This document shows, piece by piece, positions 29,701 to 42,100 of a stretch of 64,000 nucleotides of DNA. Origin of the DNA: Tetrahymena thermophila SB210. Taxonomy: Eukaryota > Ciliophora > Oligohymenophorea > Hymenostomatida > Tetrahymenidae. The notes under the pieces were generated by a model. It was not told where the DNA came from, made no database searches, and saw only the letters and a list, made by a program, of their open reading frames with translations. Both the position numbers and the translations under genes were made by a program. Numbering within the stretch: position 1 is the stretch's first letter; each line of letters opens with the position of its first letter. The DNA lies in the NCBI RefSeq assembly GCF_000189635.1, contig NW_002476246.1, positions 930,001 through 994,000 of the forward strand. The letters are read 5' to 3'.

Positions 29701-29988
29701 AACATCTTAGATTCTTTCATCATTATTTAAACTTTTTATGTTTCTTTCTGTAGAACTATTACTACTCCTAAAACTTTCATCTAGTTGTTAATTATCTGAT
29801 AAATTATTAGTTATGGGATTATAATTTTCTTGTTCTGTTTAAAAATGTATATTATCAAACAGCCTTGATTATTATTTATGTTTAGAAAGTTCTACAATTT
29901 TGCTGACTTCTTAAAAGTAGTTTTATTGAAATTTAATTTGTTCTTTAGAATCTTTTTGGAATCTTCCTCTCATTTTTTTTGTTTGCAT
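26788..29988 (-). CDS. LRR-like protein alpha1
   Basis: One intact frame of 1066 codons (TAA/TAG = Gln), ATG 29988 to TGA 26788-26790. The second ATG at 29973 (MRGRFQ) matches the only start available in the duplicate and may be the true start. N-terminal ~150 residues: charged and disordered, with acidic clusters. About 170-230: Lys/Glu-rich, coiled-coil-like. From ~380 onward there are irregular leucine-rich segments, for example LSQLPYLSSLDSTRF near 485 and LLNHLNNLKELHEIDLDIE near 690. These are interrupted by a strongly acidic Asp/Glu block at ~586-668. Segments of the NLxxLxxLxL type continue towards the C-terminus (KLKNLTFFEQL). No kinase, transmembrane or signal-peptide motif is visible. 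Inference: a cytoplasmic protein-interaction scaffold of the LRR kind common in ciliates. It faces beta1 across a ~1 kb divergent promoter. Confidence 0.85.
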
Positions 29989-31016
29989 ATTTATATATTT
30001 ATTTTATTTTATTTTTTTTATATTTTAAACTGAATGTCCAACTATTTATAAAGCATTTCAGTAATATTATAAACAAATAATCTAGAAATTCCATAGAAAG
30101 TTATTTATAAATAGTCTATAAGAAATTTATAATTAATTAGCTAATTTGAATAAAAGCATCTACTAAAAAAATATTCTAAATTTTTTTTTTAAGTTCTATT
30201 TTCTTGATTTTTGAGTCTAAAAAAACTTTTATATTTATTAACAAAGATTTTATTCAATATAAAAATATGTAAAAAATTCACTTTTTATATGATATCCTTT
30301 AATAAATAATTTTTAACAAAAAAGATAAAAAGATAATATTTTTAACACTGAATCTAAAATTTATTTTATTTTATTGCTCTATTAAATGAAATTTTCAAAA
30401 GAAAATAATAGTTTTTCGTGAACTTACTCATTTAATAGACTTTTTTTAAAAAAAATACCCAACAAATAAAATTATCAAAAAAGTTTTATTTTTAATAAAA
30501 ATTACATCAGATTAAGTTAAAATAATTTTTAGTTAATCTATTAATTTAATAGACTCTTTGAAAAAGAAAGACACAATAAATGACAACCAAACAAACTAAG
30601 ATCAATTTTTCAAAATTGAGTTAGATTGAGTCAAATATTTGTAAATAAGAATTTTTATTTAATCTACTAATTTGATAGACTCTTTGAAAAGAAAGACATA
30701 ATAAATAAAAACCAAACACAAGAAATTTCAATTTAAAAAAACTTGCAAGAGAAATTAATTATTTTATAAAATGTAAGATCAAAATATTATTTTGAATCTC
30801 TGTATTTGATCTCATTTAATAAAATTAATTTTTAAATGATTTAGTATTCAATTATTCAACCAAAAGAAATTAAAGAAATAGTAGCTATAAATTAAAAGTG
30901 AGCAAATATTTATTATTATAAATCAGTGCCTAGAATTTAAATTCAAAAACTGATTTGAACTTAAAAATATTTATATAAAAAATAAATTATACAAAAAATT
31001 AAACAAAACTAAGAAA
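29989..31016. promoter_or_regulatory. Divergent promoter region, alpha1/beta1
   Basis: A ~1.0 kb intergenic region between opposite starts. It holds two good copies and one partial copy of a ~70-base element, at about 30525-30594, 30651-30719 and 30425-30470. The core reads TTAATCTA-TAATTT-ATAGACTCTTTGAAAA followed by GAAAGACA-AATAAA. The same elements recur in the second module. A shared cis-regulatory array is a reasonable inference, because these are the best-conserved blocks in otherwise drifting AT-rich DNA. Confidence 0.5.
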
Positions 31017-33743
31017 ATGAAATTGAATTCTGATTCAAATAAACCACGCATTGGCTTAACATAAGATCAGGTTTTTCAAAATGAATACCTAAGTTATTTA
31101 AAGTAGTTATCTAAAGAAGAAGATTTAAATTTGATGTCAGAAATAATTTAACCTGAATTGTTCAACATTAATGAAATTTCTAGTTTCAAAGAATAACTAA
31201 TTTAAAATAAATTCCAGCCTCTCTAATTGAATTTTCCTATTGAAAAAGGATTTGATGTCATTTCTAACAGCTTATAAGAGCTAGATAATAAAATTGTAAA
31301 TTTAGAACAATAACTTTGTATTGGAGAAAAGTAAAATGGTGTAAAAGATGAAGAGATATAAAATCTAAGAACAGATTATTTTTTGGACAATAACAGATTA
31401 TAATTAAATAGATTGGAGTTTAATTATGCTAAATTAAAAGAAGGAGATTAAAAATGCAATTATTAATAAACATAAAAATCTTATCCAGTTCAAGCTTAAA
31501 TATTATAATTCTCACATGATTTATATCAGAAAGATCATTTTAGTTTAGACAATGATCTATAACAGAAGATTTAGTTTCACATGGTTGGTTAATCTTTGAA
31601 AGAAATAGGAGATTTGGTAAAATTAGATTAGTCACTTAATGCTTGGAAAAAATAACTGTAAAATATAAAAATGTTCACTCTAAATTTATATGATTTACAT
31701 AAAAAGTCTACTTTTTTATCATTATTGAGATATTTGATAAGCATTAAAAGTAATGTGCTTTGCATTTAAGATATTGAAATTAGGGATCGTTATAATAAAA
31801 TTAAAAAGAAAAAAGGTATAAAAAATTCTGAAGCCTTTGAACTACTTGATGAGGCATATTAAATCTGTTTAAAGAATAGAAATCTACAATCACTTGAAAT
31901 CATCAGCTCTAATCCAATTAATTTCGATTCGTTCTTATCTGCTATGACTAATGTTGATTTAGCAATTAGCAATATCTGCTTTTTGAGTTTGAAAATAAAT
32001 GATGTAAATGTAGAGTAGCAGCAGCTTTGCACTTTCTTTTCATGTTTGAAAGAACTTCAGTATTTATAACACTTGACTCTTAATAGTTTAAAAATTAGTG
32101 AATAAGAAACATTAAATAGCTTGAATTAAGTTTTAAAAAAGTAAAAATATATAACTCTTTAAATTAGTTATTTAAGTAATTTGGTAGATCTTAATTTAAA
32201 TTTAGAATAAGCGTAGTTTTTGAATCTTCAAATTGATTTAGCTGAATCTCAGTTAACAAAAAAGTAATAGCTAAATCTCTTTGTTAGTTTATAAAGGGCT
32301 AGACATTTAATATCTATTGAATTGGATATATATCATGACTAAGGGTCAAGTAGTGAGCAAGAAAAATAACAACAGAATAACTAAGTAGTGTAATAGCAAG
32401 AGAATAAAAAGGAAAAAAAAATAAATGGAACGAGTTAAAAAATAAATAATACCAAAAAATAAAATCAAAGCAAAAAATAAAAAGGAAAAGAAAAAGTAGC
32501 AGGAGAAATTGAAAACTTAAATAATGAAAATTTTGAAATTGATGACAAAGACTTATTGTAACTTTTCTTAGATAGTTCTACTAAGTTAGAAAGTTATGAT
32601 GTTAAAATCAAATACAGTCCCTTAATATTTAAAATTCTAATATTACAACTCAAAAACAGTTAACACTTATAATAAATGTAAATAAACTTTTAATCATATG
32701 ATTATATTGATGTATCTTAGATAGAAGAAGTTAAAGATCAAAACATTAAAAATAAATCTACAAAGCAAATGATTGAGTAAGAAGTACTAGAAATGGATTT
32801 GTTAGATATGTTTGCAGTTCTTAAAAAATGTTAAAAATTAGATCTATTCAAACTAAAACACGATTGCATTTATTTTGAGTACTTTAAAGTTATAAAAGAC
32901 ATTGATTTATACTCTCTGAGGCTAAAAATAAATCCTAAATATAGTAATATTAAATAGGTTTTACTATTTAAAAACTAATTCTCTTTTGATTTTGATAAAC
33001 TTAAAAGAGTTAGTATAACTTCGCCTTACGATATAGATGATTTGATGATTATTGACAATTTATGCAGACACCTTAGTGCCTGCCCTAAAGTTGAGAGCAT
33101 AAAACTAAATCTTTTTGATGATTACAGCACAAAAATTTGCAGAGAAAAGTAGAACTATGAATATGGTAATATCCAATTTTTTAGCAGGTTAGAGAATTTA
33201 AAATACTTAGAAAATCTGGATTTGAATATTCCAATTAATCAAAATGTACTTGATTCTTTATCAAACTTTTTGAATGCTAGCTAGAATTTAAAATGCCTCA
33301 CTTTTTGTAGAAATTTATATTACTATCAGTACGAAACAGACTACACTAAATTCTTTTAGGCTGTAAAGAAATGCTAAACACTGAAGCAGATAGATTTAGA
33401 TTTTTAAATAGAATAAATTAATATTTATCAACAGGTTTGTTTAGAAACTTATGAGCAATAGAAAGTTAACTTATTTTATTAACCATTTAGTGATTTCATC
33501 TCATCAACCAAGAATAGAGTAATTTATGTATATTACCATGAACAAATCCTAAATAAGATAAATTTTCTCATGATTCTGAACTCATTAAAAAACTAAAAAG
33601 AAGTTATTTATTTTAATTTTGAAGAAAAAATATTATAATAACTATGCAAAGATAGTGATTTGGATAAAATTCTGTAGAAGTGCTTACAATAAGGGAAAAT
33701 AACTTAAGTACAAACTTTCCCTTATTCAATTTATTTTTATTGA
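31017..33743 (+). CDS. LRR-like protein beta1
   Basis: One intact frame of 908 codons, ATG 31017 to TGA 33741-33743. Residues 1-~200 are polar and Gln-rich. From ~220 leucine-rich segments begin. Clear repeats include LKELQYLQHLTLNSLKIS near 349 and LSNLVDLNLNLEQAQFLNLQ. A Lys/Asn/Gln low-complexity linker at ~441-500 splits the protein. The second half resumes leucine-rich repeats, for example RLENLKYLENLDLNIP near 725 and SQNLKCLTFCRNL. The general layout (two LRR blocks around a charged low-complexity insert) resembles alpha1, so the pair may be ancient paralogues. Function unknown; no enzyme motif seen. All differences from beta2 up to the last ~20 codons are substitutions or in-frame indels, which supports past selection for protein. 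Confidence 0.87.
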
Positions 33744-34639
33744 AACAAAAAAAATATTAATTTTTAATTAGTTTTGTGTTTGATTAATTGTTAATGAAAG
33801 TTATTATTTTTGAATTAAAAATATAATTTACTGTATTTCTTATTATTTCTCTATAATTTTTTTTTGTTAAAATTTTTATTTTTTTATATCTTAGATTGTT
33901 CGTCTTCGTCTATTTTTAACAACTTAAATTAAAAGAATGTTTTGGAGGAAGAATGATAAATATATTTAGAATTTATTAATTAGAAAAAGGAAAATAAATA
34001 TATGATAAAAAATATTTTAAAGAATTGAATAATAATAAAGAGTTAAGTGGCTTACAAGATTATATAAAACAGAAGAAAGTGAAAAAATATCAATAATTTG
34101 AGGTAATAAATTTTTAAATTAAATATACTTTTCAATAGGTTAGTATATTAATTATAGTGATAGTAGGGTAGTAAAATAGTAGAGTTCCTAACTGGCATTC
34201 TATCAATAATTGACCTTTTGAGTTTAAAAATTAAAATAAGTTTGAATGAATAATATATTTCAAATTATGTTTTTATTTTATTAATTTCAATTTTAAAAGC
34301 TCTTAATAAAGTATTGTAAAAATTCCGTAAATCTTTAACTAAAAAAAATTATTTACAATATTTTTAAATTTATTAATATACTCTATTTAAGAAAAATAAA
34401 TGTAATATATTTTAGGTATCTGATTAAATAAATTTTGTAATAACAAATATAAATTTTTAAATTAATTAGCTAATCAATCATATATTTTTATTTTGAGTGC
34501 TTTAAGAAAAAATTTTGTATTTATGAATGTGTGTCTATCGTCAATTATTTTTAAATATTAATTAAAAAATGAATACATTAAATAATAATATTAATTCAAA
34601 ATTTATTTAAAATAAATAACTAATAAGAAATTTATATAC
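33744..34639. other. Unique spacer between the two LRR modules
   Basis: About 0.9 kb, AT-rich, between the stop codons of beta1 and alpha2. I see no gene and no target-site duplication or transposon end at either boundary. Confidence 0.5.
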
Positions 34640-37600
34640 TCAAGCAATAACCATTTTATCTAAGCACTATTAATATAAACTTTTTAAATTTTCAGATGCA
34701 GAAAAAATTCTTTTCATATAGTAACTAAATTCGATTTTTAGAGGCTAGATATCTTTCAAAAGAGAGCCTAAAATTATTTTATTGTGGAGTTCATTATCTA
34801 GCTATTCAAAGAATGTGAGGTTCTTTAATTTTCTACTTTTATTTTCAATAAAATATATCAAAGGATTAACAATTTCATTTTCAATCTCCTTTAAATGTTT
34901 TTCTTTTAATTCTTCTTATTCTTTTTTATCAAACTTATCATAAAAATATTAATTATTTTATTAAAAAATTTAGTTGACTGTAACAGACTATAAAAATGAA
35001 GAAGTACTTAAACTTCTAATTAAGTTTCCATATCCTTTGCAATTTTATTCTCCATATGAAAAATTGTAGTGATTACCTTATAAATTGATAATTCTGATAT
35101 TTTTATTTACTTAGATGAGTTCACTTAATGAATTTAACAAGGTTTCATCAAATTTAATATTCAACTGTAAATCATATAAGAATCTGAAATTATTTAATTT
35201 TTAAAACAAAAGACATTCTTAATTAATTGGAGTTATTACTCCAGTAATTTCTGATTCTTAATTAGTTTAATAGTAATTTTATGTATCTTAAATATTAATA
35301 CTGATCTTCTATAATTTTTCAGAAGCTTGTAGAGATGAAAGTAATAAATTTAATTACTCATGGGTTTTCATATTTTAGTTGTTTGAATCATATTTAAATT
35401 CTATCAAATTACTCAATTTAAAAAAAATTGGATTATACATATTTAGCATATCAGATTGTACCTCTTGTTACAAATGCATTTTAGAGCTATTTTCAATTTT
35501 ATTACATTTTTAATATTAAATTTAATAATTGCATAGCTTTAAATACACATTCTCTAAATTTTACTGACAGCCAATAATGTCCAATATATTTTTAAAGTCC
35601 ACTCTAGCAGATTTAATTTATTTAAATTCATAAAGAAATGCTTAATAGTATTAATTTGTTGTAAAATTTTCGTTTGATTTTAACTAAAATTTTTTCAAAA
35701 ACATATTTTTTTGAAGGTATTCTAACAAATTGTCAGCTAATAATTAGCTTATCTCAATATCAAGATCAATCTCATGAAGCTCTTTAAGGCTATTTAAATG
35801 ATTTAATAATTTGTAAGATTAATTATTCTTTAAACTGTACTAATAATTTTCAATTACTTCCTCTTACATAATTTCTTCTTCTTAATCTTTCTCCTCTTTA
35901 TCGCTATCTTCTTAATCTGAATATTTACTTCCATTGTCATCATAATATTCTTAATATTCATCTTAATCATAGCTTTTATCTTGATCATCAACATATCCTT
36001 CTGATTCAATGTCATCATCCTCATTTTTATCATACATTTATTCTTGATCTGATCTATTTTTCTCATTTATCTTACTTTTCTTTTACTTCTAATACAAAGA
36101 TAGCTCGAAATTAATAACTAAAAATTTTAGACTCGAAGAAGAAGAAATTGATTTAAAAAAGTTGTCTAACTTTCTATTGGTCATTTATTACTTTTAAATG
36201 CCTAGTATTATTTTGAGATACTTCAAGTTCTCAAATTAAAATACAAAATCAAAGTTTTTAGGTAAGTAATAAATACTTATATTAGCTGACACTAATTTTC
36301 TGACTACACTATTGAAAGCCTGTATTTTTTCTGCTGTATCTAATATAAATCTTGTGCAATCTAAAGAGCTTAAGTATGGAAGCTAAGATAAAATATTTAG
36401 CAAACTTAGCTATTCTTATTCACAAATAGAGCTCTATATTGACAAATTCTAAATGTAAGTAAATCCTAAATCAATATTCTAAAGAGATTTTATAAAAGGC
36501 TTTGCAAAAAAGGGTATATTTTATATCCATAAACTTTAAATAGCTCTTTATTAGATTATAGAATCAAACAAAAGTTATAAGTAGGTTTGGTAAGTATTCA
36601 TTTCCTACTTTTTTAAATATCCATCTCCTTTTATATTTACTATATTAAAGTTAAAGGTTGAAGCTATGCAATTTGCTGCAAGCAATATGCTAAGCATATT
36701 ATTTATGTCAAAATTTAAAGTTATTACTTTAGTATCTACAGTCGATGGCATTAAATCAAAGATAAGTTCATTTGAATTAATCTTTTCAATAAATTTTTGA
36801 TTTACTTTACCCCCTAATTCAAAATTAATAAAGTTTAATCTTTTTTCATTGCTTAGTTTTTCTTGTAAATTTATTTTAAATTGGTCAGGCTATTTCAAGG
36901 TACTCTCGCTGAATTCAAAATAGTTTAAGCCATCAATTTCCTAATTTGAAAAAAATTAATACATTTAGCAAGATCTGTAAATAGAACTATTTGAATCACC
37001 TTCCTCTAAGCTCTTTGTGTTGATAATATTCATAGTTTAGTATTCTAAATTTATTCTATTGAACTGTCTGTTAAAAACTTAATTCATAAATAGAATTACT
37101 TTGTATTTAATATCATCTATATCCTAATGATTGTCACACAATATTTATGAACCACTATTTTCTAATTAAATTTGATTTGTCGTTATTTAATCAGTTTCTA
37201 ATAATTTAAAATCTTTCAATATATTTAAGTATTACTCCTTGTTAAATTTGTAATAATCAATTTTTTGCTTGAGTTCTTTGATCCTAATATCTTATTTACT
37301 TTATTTCTTCTTTAAGCTTTTCTCTTTCTATTTTTAAACTTCTCCTGATAGTTTTTCCTAATTAATTTATTATCCATAATCATGATCTTATTCGTATTTA
37401 TTAGAATCCTCAAACACATTAATTATTTCTTACTCATTAAATTCATAATCACTTTAATTATTATCACAATTACTTGAATCCCTTTTATCTTTAATATGTT
37501 TATACTCATCAGCCATTTCACTTTCAGAGCTAATGTCAACATCTTAGATTCTTTCATTATTATTTAATCTTTTTATGTTTCCTTCTGCAGAACTATTTCT

Positions 37601-38098
37601 ACTCCTAGAACTTCTGCTAATGCTTCTACTTCTGCTTATTCTTCTAATTCTGCTTATGCTTCTACTTCTGCTACTGCTTATGCTACTACCTCTGCTTATA
37701 CTTATACTTCTACTTCTGCTTCTGCTTATACTTCTACTTCTGCTTCTGCTTATACTTCTACTTCTTCTTCTGCTTATACTTCTACTACTACTTCTGCTTC
37801 TTATACGTCTGCTTTTATTTCTGTAAAAATAATTTCTATAAACATAACTTTTGCTTCTTTCATTTAGTTGTTCATCATCTGAATAACAATAATCATAATC
37901 ATCATTTATTGAATTATAATTTTATTATTCTGTTTAAAAATGTATATTATCAAACATCCTTGATTATTATTTATATTTAGAAAGCTCTACATTTTTGCTG
38001 ACTTCTTCAAAGTAGTTTTTTTGAAATTTGATTTGTTCTTTAAAGTCTTTTTGGCATTTATTTTGGTCTCTAAAATTTCTTTAATATCTTCCTCTCAT
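34640..38098 (-). CDS. LRR-like protein alpha2 with Arg/Ser repeat insertion
   Basis: Duplicate of alpha1: one intact frame of 1152 codons, ATG 38098 (MRGRYQ) to TGA 34640-34642. The region from ~200 to the end aligns with alpha1 apart from substitutions and a shorter acidic block. The N-terminus differs. Where alpha1 has a short Ser-rich stretch, alpha2 has ~75 residues (about 95-168) of Arg-Ser dipeptides. Their core unit is an 8-residue SISRSRSR repeat encoded by a 24-base tandem repeat. RS domains elsewhere mark splicing factors and their phosphorylation-controlled partners. Here the tract most likely arose by local slippage, so any RS-domain role is speculative. Compared with alpha1 the leucine-rich blocks and C-terminus are intact. 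Expression is likely shared with beta2 through the common promoter region. Confidence 0.83.
37599..37820 (-). repeat. 24-base minisatellite encoding SISRSRSR units
   Basis: On the plus strand the array is built from CTGCTTATACTTCTACTTCT-type units. Four near-perfect 24-base periods lie at the right end and degenerate units at the left. On the coding (minus) strand it gives Arg/Ser/Ile repeats inside alpha2. The corresponding region of alpha1 has only a few Ser codons. The plus-strand frame reads as poly-Leu and is a shadow. Confidence 0.9.
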
Positions 38099-39189
38099 TT
38101 TTCTTCCTTGGAAATTTATATATTTTATTTTATTTTATTTTTTTTACATTTTAAATATAATGTCCAACTATTTATAAAGTATTTGCGTAATGTTAAAAAC
38201 AAATAATCTAGAAATTTTATAGAAAATTTATTCATAAATAGTCTATAAGAATTTTATAATTAGTTGTCTAATTTGATTAAATGCATCTACTAAAAAAAAT
38301 ATTATATCTTTAAATATTAAGTTCTATTTTCTTATTCTTTTACATTCTTTAGAAAGTATAAAGAAACTTTTATACAGATTTAATTTAACAAAGATTTTAT
38401 TCAATATAAAAATATGTAAAAAATTCACTTTTTATATGATCTCCTTAATAGGTAATTAATTTCTAACAAAAAAGATAAAAAGAGTTTTAGAATAATCTTT
38501 TTAACACATAATCTAAAATTTATTTTATTTTATCACTCTATTTAAGGAATATTTATTTGAAAGCAAATAATATGAAAATTTTACTTCTTGGGTTAAACCT
38601 TTAGTAATAATAGTTTTTCATAAACATGCCTACTCATTTAATATATTTTTTTTTAAAGAAAGAAACAATATATGAATTAGATTGAGTTAAACCTTAGAAA
38701 TAATAATTTTTAGTTAATCTACTAATTTACTAGAATCTTTGAAAAAGAAAGACACAATAATCATCAATCCAAAAAAAAAAATCAATTTAAAAGAAATCGC
38801 GTCAGTCAGGTTTAAATCTATAGAAATAAGAATTTTTAGTTAATCTATTAATTTAATAGACTCTTTGAAAAAGAAAGACACAATAAATGATCACCAAACC
38901 AAAAAAAATCTCAATTGAAAAAAAACTGTATTTGAAATTATTTTATAAAATCTATGATTAAATATTATTTTTCATCTGTATGTATGATCTCATTTAATGA
39001 AATTAATTTTTAGATCATTTCCAATCAAACAGAAATTAAAGAAATAGTTGTTATAAATTAAAAGTGAGCAAATATTTATTATTATAACTTTGTGTCTAGA
39101 ATTTAAAAGTTATTCAAAAACTTATTTGGCCTTAAAAATATTTATATATAAAAAATAAATAATACATAAAATTAAACAAATATAGGAAA
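38099..39189. promoter_or_regulatory. Divergent promoter region, alpha2/beta2
   Basis: Counterpart of 29989-31016. It contains two good copies of the ~70-base element at about 38707-38770 and 38831-38900 (TAGTTAATCTA...CTTTGAAAAAGAAAGACACAATAA) and a weaker third near 38635. The element is kept in number and order between the modules. Confidence 0.5.
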
Positions 39190-42100
39190 ATGAAATTGAA
39201 TTCTGATTCAAATAAACCAGGCATTGGCTTAACATAAGATCAGGTTTTTCAAAATGAATACTTAAGTTATTTAAAGCAGTTATCTAAAGAAGAAGATTTA
39301 AATTTGATGTCAGAAATAATTTAACCTTAATTGTTCAACATTAATGAAATTTCTAGTTTCAAAGAATAACTAATTTAAAATAAATTCGAGCCTCTCTAAT
39401 TAATTTTTCCTATTAAAAATGGATTTGATGTCATTTCTAAAAACTTAAATGAGCTAGATAATAAAATTGTAAAGCTAGAACAATAACTTTGTATCGGAGA
39501 AAATTAAAATGGTTTAGGTGATGAAGAGATATAAAATCTAAGAACAGATTATTTTTTGGACAATAACAGATAATAATTAAATAGATTGGAGTTTAGTTAT
39601 CCTAAATTATAAGATGAGGAGCAAAAATATAATTATTAATAAACATAAATATCTCATTCAGTTCAAGCTTAAATATTATAATTCTCACATGATTTATATC
39701 AGAAAAGTCATTTTAGTTTAGACTATGATCTATAACAGAAGATTTAGTTTCACATGGTTGGTTAATCTTTGAAAGAAACAGGAGATTTAGTAAAATTAGA
39801 TTAGTCACTTAATGCTTGGAAAAAATAACTTTAAAATATAAAAATGTTCACTCTAAATTTATATGATTTTAGTAAGAAGTCTACTTTTTTATCATTATTG
39901 AGATATTTGATAAGCATTAAAAGTAATTTTCTTTGCATTTAAGATGTTGAAATTAGACATCATAATAATAAAATTAAAAAGAAAAAAGGTATAAAAAACT
40001 CTGAAGCCTTTGAACTACTTGATGAGGCATATTAAATCTGCTTAAAGAATAGAAATCTACAATCACTTGAAATCACCAGCTCTAATCCAATTAATTTCGA
40101 TTCGTTCTTATCTGCAATGACTAATGTTGATTTAGCAATTAGCAATATCTGTTTTTTGAGTTTGGAAATAAAAGATGTAAATGTAGAGCAGTAGCAGCTT
40201 TGCACTTTCTTTTCATGTTTGAAAGAACTTCAGTATTTATAACACTTGACTCTTAGTAGTTTAAAAATTACTGAATAAGAAACATTAAATAGCCTGAATT
40301 AAGTTTTAAAAAAGTAAAAATATGTAACTCTTTAAATTAGTTATTTAACTGATTCAGTAGATCTTAATTTAAATTTAGAGTAAGCGCAGTTTTTGAATCT
40401 TCAAATTGATTTAGCTGAGTTTCAATTAACAAAAAAGCAATAGCTAAATCTCTTTGTTAGTTTATAAAGGGCTAGACATTTAATATCTATTAAATTAGAT
40501 ATATATCATGACTAAGGGTCAAGTAGTGTGCAAGAAAAATAACAACAAAATAACTAAGTAGTGTAATAGCAAGAGAATAAAAAGGAAAAAAAAATAAGTG
40601 GATTGAATTAAAAATTAAATAATTCCAAGAAATAAAATCAAAGCAAAAAATAAAAAGGAAATGAAAAAGTAACAGGTGAAATTGAAAACTCAATTAATGA
40701 AAATTTTGAATTTGAAGATAAAGACTTATTGTAACTATTCTTAGATAGTTCCTCTAAGTTAGAAAGTTATGATGTTAAAATCAAATACAGTCCCTTAATA
40801 TTTAAAATTCTACTATTACAACTAAAAAACAGCTTGCACTTATAATAAATGAAAATAAACTTTAAATCATATGATTATAGATATTTATCTTACAGAGAAG
40901 TCAAAGATCAAAGCATTAAAAATAAATCTACAAAGCAAATGGTTGAGTAAGAAGTACTAGAAATGGATTTGTTAGATATGTTTGCAGTTCTTAAAAACTG
41001 TTAAAGACTAGATCTATTCAAACTAAAACACGATTGCATTTATTTTGAGTACTTTAAAGTTATAAAAGACATTGATTTATACTCTCTGAGGCTATACATA
41101 AATCCAAAAGATAGTGATATTAAATAGGTTTTACTTTTTAAAAACTAATTCTCTTTTGATTTTGATAAACTTAAAAGAGTTAGTATAACTTCGCCTTACG
41201 ATATAGATGATTTGATGATTATTGACAATTTATGCAGACACCTTAGTGTCTGCCCTAAAGTTGAGAGCATAAAACTAAATCTTTTTGATGATTACAACAC
41301 AAAAATTTGCAGAGAAAAGTAGAACTATGAATATGGTAATATCCAATTTTTTAGCAGGTTAGAGAATTTAAAATACTTAGAAAATCTGGATTTGAATATT
41401 CCAATTAATCAAAATGTACTTGATTCTTTATCAAACTTTTTGAATGCTAGCTAGAATTTAAAATGCCTCACTTTTTGTAGAAATTTATATTACTATCAGT
41501 ACGAAACAGACTACACTAAATTCTTTTAGGCGATAAAGAAATGCTAGTCGTTGAAGCTGATAGATTTAGATTTTTAAATAGAATAAATTAATATTTATCA
41601 ACAGGTTTATTTAGATACTTATGAGCAATAAAAAGTTAACTTATTTTATTAACCATTTAGTGATTTCATCTTATCAACCAAGAATAGAGTAATCTATGTA
41701 TATTACCATGAACAAATCCTAAATAAGATAAATTTTCTCATGATTTTGAACTCTCTAAAAAACTAAAAAGAAGTTATTTATTTTAATTTTGAAGAAAAAA
41801 TATTATAATAACTATGCAAAGATAGTGATTTGGATAAACTTCTGTAGAAGTGCTTACTGTAAGGGAAAATAACTTAAGTAAAAAATTTCCCTTATTCAAT
41901 TTACTTTTATTGAAATTAAATAAATAAAATGTTTGTTTTTTAATTTTTAATCAGTAGTCTTGTTTTATTTCAAAATTAAAAAGTTCTAAAAAGTACTCAG
42001 ACTCATAAATCTTTTAGCCTTCATAATTATTATAATATTCGCAATGACTCTATGTGTTTTTATCACCTTTCATTTCATTTTATACTTATTTTTAGTTATT

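Larger units (their letters stand above)
26770..33745. repeat. Duplicated module, copy 1 (divergent LRR-like gene pair)
   Basis: A ~7.0 kb unit holding alpha1, the shared promoter region and beta1. It recurs in the same orientation at about 34,622-41,915, with high identity across coding sequence and clear similarity in the promoter region. The unit edges fall within a few bases of the two stop codons, so the duplication carried essentially the two genes and nothing else. The copies are separated by ~0.9 kb of unique sequence. Confidence 0.85.
34622..41915. repeat. Duplicated module, copy 2 (divergent LRR-like gene pair)
   Basis: A direct duplicate of the unit at about 26,770-33,745, ~7.3 kb long. 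The extra length is mostly the Arg/Ser repeat expansion in alpha2. Its right edge stops just after the ancestral beta stop and runs within ~35 bases into a dead EPEYFLE copy, so the insertion or recombination endpoint lies next to that relic. Confidence 0.85.

Noticed and set aside
37575..37826. Plus-strand frame encoding almost pure poly-leucine
   Set aside because: It is the exact antisense of the Arg/Ser minisatellite inside the alpha2 gene; composition is explained by the repeat.
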